A stretch of DNA of 64,000 nucleotides from Lacibacter sp. H375 (GTDB taxonomy: Bacteria; Bacteroidota; Bacteroidia; Chitinophagales; Chitinophagaceae): assembly GCF_037892425.1 (NCBI RefSeq), contig NZ_JBBKTT010000001.1, positions 3,162,001-3,226,000 on the forward strand. Direction: 5' to 3'. Numbering within the stretch: position 1 is the first letter of the stretch; every line of letters begins with the position of its first letter. Both the position numbers and the translations under genes were made by a program. Below are positions 17,751 to 25,075 of this stretch, in pieces. The notes below the pieces were generated by a model. The model was given only the letters and a program-made list of their open reading frames with translations. It was not told the DNA's origin and made no database searches.

Positions 17751-18665
17751 ATGACTATAGCTTTGACTGAATTACTTGGAAAATCTATTTTATCAGACGA
17801 CCTCAAATCTTTCATGACTCAATTTGATTTACCTGCCAACCCCGCATTACATTTGGACTTTTCAGGCAATGCTTATGAAACAAGTTCTGACAATAAAAAC
17901 AAAGGCATTTATTTAAACTTTGACGGATATACACGTTACAAGCCACAATATGGAGAGCCTTTTAAACGCTTTGATACATCAAAAGATGAGTTGTTTTTGT
18001 ATGAGATTACAATAGACAATGACTTTTCTAAGAATAGAAAACCTTCCCCAATTGAGTTACCTTTTAATCTTCAATTTGGTGACACTAAAGAGATAGTTTT
18101 ACAGAAACTGAACAAAAAGCCATATGACAAAAGCCAAACCTCTTATGGTTATTGTTGGTGGACACTTTTTGACGAGTTTAGAATATTAACAGCGATAAGT
18201 ATAGAATTTGAATTGATATGGATACGTATCATGAAGTTGACATTGGATGAAAAAGAAAAGACAAAACTGAAAAAGTATCTAAGTCAGCAAAACAAGAATA
18301 TTAAATCAGATAATAGCCAAAATATTTTGGAATACATCGATAAGCTTCCGACAGTTGAATGGAAACGTAGAAAAGACGATGGAGATGACTTGTTTACAGA
18401 CAAAGGTATAACATCTGTGGAAACATTATTAAAAGACTATTTGCTTACGTTAGCTGACTTGACAACTCAAAAAAAAGCAGTAAACATTTATAATTCTATA
18501 AAGAAAGTAACAACTGCTTTAAATAAAATCAATGACAGGAATGACGGATTTATTGAAACGATGGAAAGGGAAGAACTTTGTGAATTTATAAATGCTGTTG
18601 TAAGAGAAACAGGGCTTGAGATTGATAAGGATATTGACTTAACAGAAGAATGGAGAGAATGGTAG
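17751..18665 (+). CDS. Cassette 5: unknown cytosolic protein, two-part
   Basis: A 304-residue protein without a signal peptide. Residues 1-165 look alpha/beta with an aromatic core (G-I-Y-L-N-F-D-G-Y-T-R-Y, then L-P-F-N-L-Q-F-G-D-T, then G-Y-C-W-W-T-L-F-D). Residues 175-304 are highly charged and helical, ending D-L-T-E-E-W-R-E-W. The N-terminal half is in the style of immunity or SMI1-like proteins, but no family is firmly recognised. It starts 28 bases after the right core of site 4. Confidence 0.6.
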   Translation: MTIALTELLGKSILSDDLKSFMTQFDLPANPALHLDFSGNAYETSSDNKNKGIYLNFDGYTRYKPQYGEPFKRFDTSKDELFLYEITIDNDFSKNRKPSPIELPFNLQFGDTKEIVLQKLNKKPYDKSQTSYGYCWWTLFDEFRILTAISIEFELIWIRIMKLTLDEKEKTKLKKYLSQQNKNIKSDNSQNILEYIDKLPTVEWKRRKDDGDDLFTDKGITSVETLLKDYLLTLADLTTQKKAVNIYNSIKKVTTALNKINDRNDGFIETMEREELCEFINAVVRETGLEIDKDIDLTEEWREW

Positions 18666-18674
18666 ACTAACTGC

Positions 18675-18869
18675 AGGTAACATTGCATTGGCAATATGGC
18701 GGGGCGCCTTAAGAACAATCAGCAATATATCGCTACTCATCACATGTCCGGTCAGACCGAATTCTATTGAGCATTTGAATAAAGTTTTTACATTAGTTCT
18801 TTAATGAGCATCGGTTGTGGGCAGACGAATAAAAAATACCGCCACATCGCCAATGCTTTAACGTTGCAT
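18675..18869 (+). repeat. attC-like site 5
   Basis: Left core AGGTAAC, right core GTTGCAT. Arms GCATTGGCAATATGGCGG and CCGCCACATCGCCAATGC pair with two mismatches in 18. GCAGGTAAC is the exact complement of GTTACCTGC at the front of cassette 5. It keeps the inner GGGCAGACGAATAA and TTAGTTCTTTAA motifs. Confidence 0.85.
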
Positions 18870-18929
18870 GCAATTTTTTGTGACACCTCAAACTTTATAA
18901 GGGCGACAATTAAAAATCTAAAAACGCTT

Positions 18930-19427
18930 ATGTCTGCAATTGCCTCATTTTACTTATTGGACACTTCTCAACTGGACGAATTAAGAAAAAGTGCAGAAAT
19001 TATTGTGAAGAAAAGTCTGTTCAGCAAGAAAGTGACAGATAACTATTTGGACTATTTATCGAATAATGCGAAAGAGCTACAAGGCTTTGACGGTTCAGGA
19101 TATATTTATGGAAACCTGCTTGTCTTTCTGCAAGAAGAAAAAAATATTGACTTAACTCAAAATGAATATGACGATGTAGCAAAGGAACTAATTGATAAAA
19201 GAGGCAGTTCACATTTCATACTCACTTATAAACAAAAGACAGCCTTTATCAGCCAGCTTGACCCGAGTGAATATTCATTGGCAGTAATTCAGCAATTCAA
19301 TCAAAACTTTTCGGAAGAGGGTGACGCAGAAACAGCAAGTTTGACACATAAAGCTATTGAGGTGTTGCGGGACAATTTAAGCATGGTACAAAATGACAAT
19401 CAAATCTTGCTGCTAATCGTAGGATAA
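18930..19427 (+). CDS. Cassette 6: small unknown cytosolic protein
   Basis: A 165-residue protein. It starts MSAIASFYLLD and ends L-L-L-I-V-G, with an acidic middle and a G-S-G-Y-I-Y-G-N-L-L-V-F-L block. The start and the hydrophobic I-V-G ending recall the YfbM/DUF1877 family, but the similarity is weak. No signal peptide. The start chosen gives a 60-base leader after the core; an earlier ATG would begin inside site 5. Confidence 0.55.
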   Translation: MSAIASFYLLDTSQLDELRKSAEIIVKKSLFSKKVTDNYLDYLSNNAKELQGFDGSGYIYGNLLVFLQEEKNIDLTQNEYDDVAKELIDKRGSSHFILTYKQKTAFISQLDPSEYSLAVIQQFNQNFSEEGDAETASLTHKAIEVLRDNLSMVQNDNQILLLIVG

Positions 19428-19433
19428 AACTGC

Positions 19434-19630
19434 ATGCAACAATCGGTTTGGTATTATGGCGGCGGGAAGTTGGAGCAATCTGCATCAGTTCGCTATTGGT
19501 CTTTCGCTCATGCTGGAAGTTATAAATTGAGCATTAGAACAAACAATGAAATCTATATCTTTAATCGGCTTCGGCTCGCAGCGGGAAGTTCAATGAATAC
19601 CGCCACAACGCCAAGCCGTCAACGTTGGCA
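19434..19630 (+). repeat. attC-like site 6
   Basis: Left core ATGCAAC, right core GTTGGCA. Inner arms GGTATTATGGCGG and CCGCCACAACGCC pair imperfectly. TGCATGCAAC complements GTTGCATGCA at the front of cassette 6 exactly. A 66-codon open frame that covers this site is an artefact of the palindrome. Confidence 0.8.
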
Positions 19631-19653
19631 GTAATTTTAGTAGCCCCTACACG

Positions 19654-20340
19654 ATGAAACAATTCTTCACACTTATTCTTCTTTTTTGGTTTTCATTTTC
19701 TTTTGGACAATTTGCCATTGTTAATGACAAAGACAGCCTTTTAAATGTAAGAGAAGACGGACAACCGAATAGTAAAGTGGTTGACAAGTTGCCAAACGGA
19801 CACTTAATTTTTTGTTTTGAAAACAAAGGTAACTGGACAAATATTGACTACACGAAGAAAGGAAAAGAACTTAATGGACATATTTATAAAGACAGATACA
19901 AATTAGTATCAAGCTTTCCTGTATTGACAGTTTCTAAAAAAACAGCAACATCCATCACATTAAAAAAAGACACGGTCGAAGTAACAATTACACAAAGTAA
20001 GTTCGACAAGAAAAAGCATACGTTTAGGCACATAAAAGATTATCCAGACCAAATTCAACTTATCGACAACAAAAAGTATTGGGGTATGGACGGCGGTATG
20101 CCTACGACACAGTTTGAAAGCATTGTTATTAAAGTGGGACAGAAAATAATTAAACTACCCAAAAATGCTCTGGAAGGACTTTACGAACCAAGTATTTACA
20201 GTGCAGCAGTAAATTATGACAAAGCAAACGAGACATTCTACATACAGACGATGAACAGTGACGGGGCAGGAAGTTATTTAGTACTTTGGAAAATAGAAAA
20301 AGGTTTATACAAAGACAGATTGGTTGTTTATGGATTTTAA
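19654..20340 (+). CDS. Cassette 7: secreted SH3-like domain protein
   Basis: A 228-residue exported protein. Residues 1-18 are a signal peptide ending F-S-F-G-Q. Residues 20-90 are a bacterial SH3-like domain (L-L-N-V-R-E-D-G then K-V-V-D-K-L-P-N-G then G-N-W-T-N-I-D-Y then G-H-I-Y-K-D-R), a module that usually contacts cell-wall peptides. The C-terminal 130 residues are beta-rich and unrecognised. Nearly all Asp codons are GAC, unlike flanking chromosomal genes. Confidence 0.7.
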   Translation: MKQFFTLILLFWFSFSFGQFAIVNDKDSLLNVREDGQPNSKVVDKLPNGHLIFCFENKGNWTNIDYTKKGKELNGHIYKDRYKLVSSFPVLTVSKKTATSITLKKDTVEVTITQSKFDKKKHTFRHIKDYPDQIQLIDNKKYWGMDGGMPTTQFESIVIKVGQKIIKLPKNALEGLYEPSIYSAAVNYDKANETFYIQTMNSDGAGSYLVLWKIEKGLYKDRLVVYGF

Positions 20341-20348
20341 AAAACTAC

Positions 20349-20543
20349 TGCCAACAAAAGTATTTGCAAAAGCAGGGCTGGACAATGTAACATCTTCTAA
20401 GTACAAGCATCAGCAGTGGTTCGGGCTCGACGTTCAATAGTCAGCTTTAGTTCATAACTTCAACAACATATTTTCAAATGGGCATTTGTGCCAGGCAGAC
20501 GAGCAATGAATTCCCTGCCTTCGCAAATACTCGAACGTTATGT
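20349..20543 (+). repeat. attC-like site 7
   Basis: Left core TGCCAAC, right core GTTATGT. Outer arms AGTATTTGCAAAAGCAGGG and CCCTGCCTTCGCAAATACT pair with 2 mismatches in 19. ACTGCCAAC exactly complements GTTGGCAGT at the front of cassette 7. It is closely related in sequence to site 10. Confidence 0.83.
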
Positions 20544-20551
20544 GTAACCTT

Positions 20552-21250
20552 ATGAGACGACTACTAACGATAATGTTTATTCTGAATTTCGGACTTGCAT
20601 TCGGACAAGACTTCTCATATCCAAGTATTAACAAGCAAGGTAAAGACATAAACAATTTCATTCCAAACAACTGGACACTCTTGGACTCAACACAAGGTGA
20701 CCTAAACAAAGACAATCACAAAGATTTGGCTCTAATTGTTCAACACAAAGACAGTGTTACAATAATAAATAACGACAATGACTCTGTTTTGACACAACCC
20801 AGAATTTTAATTATTCTCTTTTACAACCAAGCAATAAATCAATATCAATTAGCAGAACAAAGTATTAGTTTCATTCTCAACCATGACAATCCCAATATGG
20901 AAGAACCTTACCAAGACATTTCTATTAACAATGGTGTTTTAAAAATTGACTTCAATATTTTCATGAATATGGGCGGTTGGGGTATGTCAAACAACTCTTA
21001 CAAATTCCGTTTTCAAGACACGGGATTTGTTCTTATCGGTGCTGACTATAATTATGTAAATCGTGGTTCGGGGGAAACTGAATACCGTAGCTACAACTTT
21101 CTGACAAAAAAGGTAAAAGTATCAACAGGAACAATTGAAAGCGACAAACATAAAATCATTTGGCGGACAATTGACCTTAAAAAACTTAAAACATTAAAGA
21201 CATTTAAACAGCCATTTACTTGGGAAGTTGAAAAGGACTATTACCTATGA
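20552..21250 (+). CDS. Cassette 8: secreted protein of unknown function
   Basis: A 232-residue exported protein with signal MRRLLTIMFILNFGLAFGQ. The motif G-D-L-N-K-D-N-H-K-D-L-A near residue 52 is a Ca2+-binding-type Asp loop as in FG-GAP/VCBS repeats, here in a single copy. The rest is beta-rich. A conserved-looking G-G-W-G-M-S-N-N-S-Y-K-F block follows. An alternative ATG at 20540 lies within the right core of site 7 (GTTATGT), four codons upstream, so the recombination core itself could supply the start codon. Confidence 0.65.
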   Translation: MRRLLTIMFILNFGLAFGQDFSYPSINKQGKDINNFIPNNWTLLDSTQGDLNKDNHKDLALIVQHKDSVTIINNDNDSVLTQPRILIILFYNQAINQYQLAEQSISFILNHDNPNMEEPYQDISINNGVLKIDFNIFMNMGGWGMSNNSYKFRFQDTGFVLIGADYNYVNRGSGETEYRSYNFLTKKVKVSTGTIESDKHKIIWRTIDLKKLKTLKTFKQPFTWEVEKDYYL

Positions 21251-21263
21251 CAAGAAAGGCTAC

Positions 21264-21461
21264 ACATAACATTGCATTTGTGTTATGTCGGCGGACGGAT
21301 AACGCCACTTCAACTGTGTGCTACTATCAGCTTCAATCACAGCCCGACGTTATAAATTGAGCCATAGAATTAACATTGAACTTTTGTATTTTACATCAGC
21401 ATTTGTACCGGGCAGACGGATTTCAAATTCCGCCACAAACACAAATGCTTCAACGTTAGCG
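21264..21461 (+). repeat. attC-like site 8
   Basis: Left core ACATAAC, right core GTTAGCG. Outer arms GCATTTGTG and CACAAATGC pair (CACAAATGC is read as part of AAACACAAATGC), followed by GGCGG / CCGCC. TACACATAAC exactly complements GTTATGTGTA at the front of cassette 8. Confidence 0.83.
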
Positions 21462-21469
21462 GCAACATT

Positions 21470-22663
21470 ATGACGACCCTATTTCAAGTAATATCAATTC
21501 TTATCGTGACACTTCTTTTAAGTTGCGACAGTCATCAATCAGGCGACACAACCAACATCAACAAGACAGCCGCTTTAATTGACACACCACGAAGTTTTGT
21601 AAAGAACTATGGCGTAAATGATACTACCCGGCTACTTGCTTTCGTTGGAGAAAAAATATCGGTTGCCTCATTGCCCCATGAAAAAGGTTCAATGGACAAT
21701 AGCTTTAAAGCGAAATATGCAATTCTAAAAAAGGTATATGGCAGTTTCCCAAGAGACACAATTGAGTTTGTTGCCTATGACCATTATGGGACACCTGCTT
21801 TTTCAAAGTTTAAAAACGTTCTTTTATTTGTTTCAGCGGATAGCGGGACTTACTACCATCAAAAATACATGTACAACGATGTTTATAAAACTAAAGACGG
21901 ACGTTGGGCCGGTACGTATGCAAGTGACGACTATGAACATGCTTACAACAAGCACACGAAAATAAAGGCTATGAAAATTGAATTCGTGGAGAAGGTTTCG
22001 TTTCTAACTAAAACAGTTGACGAGGAAGGACGACAACTTGAATTCTCATATCCTAAACCATATTTTAAAACAGTTGGGGATAGTTCATTTGCTGTTTATG
22101 GTAATTACGTTGAGGACTTAGTTACTCTAAAAAAGGAAGGTGTTTTGACTGCAAGGGGATTGTTTGAGGCATCTGCTCAACAAGAGGAAGATATGGTAGA
22201 AGCATCGCAACCAGAACCACGGAAGACACCTCCAACAGCAGACGATTTGAAATTTCTTGCATTCTGGAAAAATTTTGTTGCATCCTTAAGTGAGCCGGGA
22301 CTAAAGAAGTTCAGGCAAATTGCGTTGGACACCTTGTACATATGCGACCAATTACTGCCCGTAGATAAGTTTATTAATAAATGTTTCAACCAAGTGATTG
22401 ACGACGAAGTAAAGAAACGTATTGTTGACAAAACAAAACTTGAATACGATTTCACAGACGTAGAATTTTATAACTTATTAACCAGTCAGGTTAAAAAAGA
22501 GATTATGAAAGTCGGTGACGGTTATCGGCTAAGGGAGGTGTTGGTAACACGTAATACTAAAAATAACAATCCACCGATAATCTACTTTGACTTTATCCAG
22601 ACGAAGAAAGGATACAGGCTTTATGCGATTAGTCATCATTGGTTCAAGGACTGTTGCAAGTAG
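21470..22663 (+). CDS. Cassette 9: lipoprotein of unknown function
   Basis: A 397-residue lipoprotein; signal MTTLFQVISILIVTLLLSC with lipobox L-L-S-C19. Residues 45-240 are alpha/beta with several aromatic strands (D-T-I-E-F-V-A-Y-D-H-Y-G-T-P). Residues 255-397 form a separate domain: L-K-F-L-A-F-W-K-N-F, then C-D-Q-L-L-P-V-D-K-F-I, ending G-Y-R-L-Y-A-I-S-H-H-W-F-K-D-C-C-K. No family is recognised. The double-domain layout and the lipid anchor suggest a surface or periplasmic role. Confidence 0.62.
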   Translation: MTTLFQVISILIVTLLLSCDSHQSGDTTNINKTAALIDTPRSFVKNYGVNDTTRLLAFVGEKISVASLPHEKGSMDNSFKAKYAILKKVYGSFPRDTIEFVAYDHYGTPAFSKFKNVLLFVSADSGTYYHQKYMYNDVYKTKDGRWAGTYASDDYEHAYNKHTKIKAMKIEFVEKVSFLTKTVDEEGRQLEFSYPKPYFKTVGDSSFAVYGNYVEDLVTLKKEGVLTARGLFEASAQQEEDMVEASQPEPRKTPPTADDLKFLAFWKNFVASLSEPGLKKFRQIALDTLYICDQLLPVDKFINKCFNQVIDDEVKKRIVDKTKLEYDFTDVEFYNLLTSQVKKEIMKVGDGYRLREVLVTRNTKNNNPPIIYFDFIQTKKGYRLYAISHHWFKDCCK

Positions 22664-22681
22664 TCAATTTAGAAATGCTAA

Positions 22682-22875
22682 CGCTAACAGGGAATTTGCT
22701 GCTATGCTGGCAGACGAATATATTTTCAGCTTAATATCGCTATAAGCCTATTTCCAGCCGACGTAATTCTATTAGGCTTTTGTTCTTAACTTCATCTCAG
22801 TAATTCTATTGGGCTGCTGTACCAAGCTGACGTAACACGGAATACCAGCACAGCAGCAAGACCTGAACGAGGGGC
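22682..22875 (+). repeat. attC-like site 9
   Basis: Left core CGCTAAC, right core GAGGGGC (degenerate; the G is kept but not GTTR). Arms TTGCTGCTATGCTGG and CCAGCACAGCAGCAA pair with one mismatch in 15. CGCTAAC complements GTTAGCG at the front of cassette 9 over seven bases; the match stops there, while other sites match for 9-10. Confidence 0.75.
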
Positions 22876-22894
22876 GATCTAAAAATTATCAAAT

Positions 22895-23647
22895 ATGAAG
22901 TTCTTATTAGCCTTACCAATCTTACTATGTTTAATTGCCACTATTCCAGGTAAAAAGAAATCCACAAATAAGAATACAATTCTTGTAATTTTCCCACATT
23001 CCGATGATGAAACAGCAATCGCTCATGTACTCGCCAGGTATGCCCCGGGCAACAAAATCCAAATAATATATACTGTCAATCCGCCAAATGACAGCATTAT
23101 ACCAATTAGGCAAAAAGAAGGGATATGTTCCTGCGAAAAGATTGGAATAGAAAAACCAATTTTTCTTCCAAACGATCGGCTTGATGGTCGTGATGGTCCT
23201 CGTGAGTACTTTAAAAGAATCAATGCATTAAAAACTGATCTAAAAAAACTAATTGAACAAATAAATCCGAATATTATCATTACCCATGGACCTGAAGGCG
23301 AATCCGGTCATTATGAACATCGCATAACTGGTTCGATAGTTACGGAACTTATTTTGCGGGAAGGTTGGTATGATAAATATCCGATTTATTATTTTGCAGA
23401 ACCTACGATCAAAACCAATGTGGAACAGCTAAGCGGTACAGGTGAGGTAGACGGTAAATATTTGAATGTTGCCATTAAATATTCCCTTGAGGATGAAAAT
23501 AAAAGTATCGAATCGTATAAGTGCCATCAAAGCCAGCTTGAACTAATAAAGGATCATATTCATATTAAATTAGCCGATACCGTCAATATTGCTTACTTCA
23601 GAAAACTTCACATTGATCTCCAGAAGAGAAATGATTTTTTTAAATAA
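22895..23647 (+). CDS. Cassette 10: exported PIG-L family deacetylase
   Basis: A 250-residue protein with an N-terminal hydrophobic segment (residues 2-18) followed by Lys residues. The zinc motif is P-H35-S-D-D38-E39 and the second His box is H131-G-P then G-H139-Y-E-H142-R. This is the LmbE/PIG-L fold, which removes N-acetyl groups from N-acetylglucosaminyl conjugates, including BshB of bacillithiol synthesis. The hydrophobic start points to a secreted sugar deacetylase rather than a cytosolic BshB. Asp codons are mixed GAT/GAC, less biased than other cassettes. Confidence 0.8.
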   Translation: MKFLLALPILLCLIATIPGKKKSTNKNTILVIFPHSDDETAIAHVLARYAPGNKIQIIYTVNPPNDSIIPIRQKEGICSCEKIGIEKPIFLPNDRLDGRDGPREYFKRINALKTDLKKLIEQINPNIIITHGPEGESGHYEHRITGSIVTELILREGWYDKYPIYYFAEPTIKTNVEQLSGTGEVDGKYLNVAIKYSLEDENKSIESYKCHQSQLELIKDHIHIKLADTVNIAYFRKLHIDLQKRNDFFK

Positions 23648-23664
23648 CACTTCCCGATCACTTC

Positions 23665-23859
23665 GCACAACAGTAGTATTTGCAAAAGCAGGGCAGGACA
23701 ATGTTACATCAACTATGTATAGGCATCAGTAGTGTTTCGGGCCCCACATTCATTGATCAGCATTAGTTCTTAACTCCAACAACATATTTTCAAATGGTCA
23801 GTTGTACCGGGCTAACGAGCAATGAATTCCCTGCCTTCGCAAATACCCGAACGCCAGTT
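23665..23859 (+). repeat. attC-like site 10 (array end)
   Basis: Left core GCACAAC; the right core is replaced by GCCAGTT, so it lacks GTTR. Arms AGTATTTGCAAAAGCAGGG and CCCTGCCTTCGCAAATACC pair well. The left core matches the front of cassette 10 at only 4 of 7 positions. It is the sister of site 7. The loss of the core suggests that this site is the old, inactive end of the array. Confidence 0.7.
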
Positions 23860-23890
23860 AAAAGAGAGTTGGTTTGCTTACTAACCAATA

Positions 23891-23936
23891 TAAAGCAAAG
23901 AGGGCTTTCAATATTTTGAAAGCCCTCTTTGCTTTA
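23891..23936. terminator. Perfect bidirectional terminator at array end
   Basis: Perfect 21-bp arms (TAAAGCAAAGAGGGCTTTCAA and its complement) around a 4-base loop. It ends the leftward SH3 gene transcript and would also stop readthrough from the cassette array. Confidence 0.85.
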
Positions 23937-23949
23937 TTTAAATTTAAAC

Positions 23950-24372
23950 TTATGCTACAGGCGTAAGATATTGCGTAAAACAATAGCCTTCTTCACCATT
24001 ATCCGTTTTAATATACCACCACTGATCATTTTCTTTACGCACCAACGTTACCACTTCGTGCCGGGCAGCTTTGCCAACAGTATCATCATTGGTACTGGGG
24101 CCGCTGCGAATGTTTAAATTGGTTTTGCTGGTTGTTACTTTAAGTTTTGAACCTTCTGTAACTCCGGCAACACTATTGATGTTCAGCATGAGATCTCCTG
24201 ATGAATAATCAGGATCGAGTTTCTCATAAATATCCCACATCTGTTGTTTAACTGCACCGGTAGCTTCACCATCTATGTATAACACATTTTCTTGCTCACG
24301 TATTTGTAAATTGGTCACACCGGATGCTGTTGCTGCATCGATCAATTCTTTGTATTTATCTTGTAATGCCAT
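23950..24372 (-). CDS. BON-like and SH3 domain protein
   Basis: A 140-residue protein. Residues 1-75 resemble a BON-like fold (V-T-N-L-Q-I-R-E-Q-E-N-V-L-Y-I-D-G-E-A). Residues 78-140 are an SH3 type 3 domain with L-N-I-R-S-G-P-S, then V-G-K-A-A-R-H-E-V-V-T, W-W-Y-I-K and G-Y-C-F-T-Q-Y-L. No signal peptide is visible. The next gene upstream, 18 bases away on the same strand, encodes a BON lipoprotein, so the two are likely an operon for envelope maintenance. Confidence 0.8.
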   Translation of the reverse strand: MALQDKYKELIDAATASGVTNLQIREQENVLYIDGEATGAVKQQMWDIYEKLDPDYSSGDLMLNINSVAGVTEGSKLKVTTSKTNLNIRSGPSTNDDTVGKAARHEVVTLVRKENDQWWYIKTDNGEEGYCFTQYLTPVA

Positions 24373-24390
24373 AAAAGATTCCCTCCCGGT

Positions 24391-24891
24391 TTATTTTTTT
24401 ACTAATCCTGCGGATTCAATTTTTTTGAGCCCCATTGATTTTAATGAATTTAATGCCATCATCAGTTTTTGCAGATTGGCTTTTTCAATTTCGCCGGTGA
24501 GTGTAAGCACGCCATCTGTTAATTGCGTTTGTACACCCGGATAATCTTTTACCGCATCTGCAATAGCCTGCGAGAGTGCATCGCTAACAGGCGGCACAAC
24601 TGACGCAGCTGGAGCAACGGTGCAATTGTTTACTACCGATTTTACACCTTCTACTTTTTTTACGGCATCTTCGCATCTTGCTTTGCAGGCTTCGTCTTTG
24701 CATTCGCCGCTAATTGTGGCAACGCCATCTTGTACGGTTACCATTGTGCTCCTCATGTCCGCATCTGCAGAAAGCACGGCCTCGATACTTGCCTGTATAT
24801 CGGTGTCTTTTAATTTCTTTTTACAGGACACTGCTCCGAGCACCAGTACTGATGCAAGCAAAATAAAACATCGTTGAATTGTTCTTTTCAT
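24391..24891 (-). CDS. Lipoprotein with two BON domains
   Basis: A 166-residue lipoprotein; signal ends at lipobox A-V-S-C. Two BON domains follow at about 30-90 (D-G-V-A-T-I-S-G-E-C then V-E-G-V-K-S-V-V-N) and 105-160 (D-G-V-L-T-L-T-G-E-I). BON domains bind phospholipid or bridge envelope proteins, as in OsmY. The two domains are linked by an Ala/Pro-rich stretch. It heads a two-gene operon with the SH3 protein. Confidence 0.85.
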   Translation of the reverse strand: MKRTIQRCFILLASVLVLGAVSCKKKLKDTDIQASIEAVLSADADMRSTMVTVQDGVATISGECKDEACKARCEDAVKKVEGVKSVVNNCTVAPAASVVPPVSDALSQAIADAVKDYPGVQTQLTDGVLTLTGEIEKANLQKLMMALNSLKSMGLKKIESAGLVKK

Positions 24892-25019
24892 TTGTTTGTG
24901 TTTAATGATGATGAAATTGATAGACGCAGTCTTCAGAGCAGGAAGGATCGAACAATAATGCAGTTCGATTAAATAGTCTTTGCAAGCCTTATGCCAATAA
25001 TACTAATCATTGGCCTCTA

Positions 25020-25055
25020 TAAACAAAAAAGCGACAGGCAATTCGCCTGTCGCTT
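25020..25055 (-). terminator. Terminator after ompA-like gene
   Basis: Stem GCGACAGGC / GCCTGTCGC with loop AATTC, followed on the minus strand by a T-tract. It ends the OmpA-family transcript. Confidence 0.85.
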
Positions 25056-25075
25056 GCTATACTTTACCTAACAAT

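Larger units (their letters stand above)
11402..23859 (+). mobile_element. Integron-like cassette array: recombinase, attI-like site and ten cassettes
   Basis: One recombinase gene is followed by ten units, each of one plus-strand gene and one palindromic site. Approximate unit limits, taken at the right cores: 12613, 13396, 14461, 15551, 17723, 18863, 19624, 20537, 21455, 22869 and 23853. The sites are 193-200 bp, far more uniform than the genes. The left core of each site is the reverse complement of the right core at the front of the same cassette, exactly for nine of ten. That is the signature of insertion of circular cassettes. Cassette genes use GAC for Asp and are AT-rich, unlike the flanking genes, which favour GAT. 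Seven products carry signal peptides. The array ends just before a perfect bidirectional terminator. Confidence 0.85.

Noticed and set aside
19434-19634. 66-codon open frame after cassette 6
   Set aside because: Spans an attC-like site and starts inside its left core.
12629-23647. Tandem gene duplication array
   Set aside because: The ten gene products are unrelated to each other; only the intergenic sites are related.
11402-23859. Transposon or prophage carrying the accessory genes
   Set aside because: No transposase, IS ends, phage structural genes or terminal duplications were seen; every gene is bounded by its own site.
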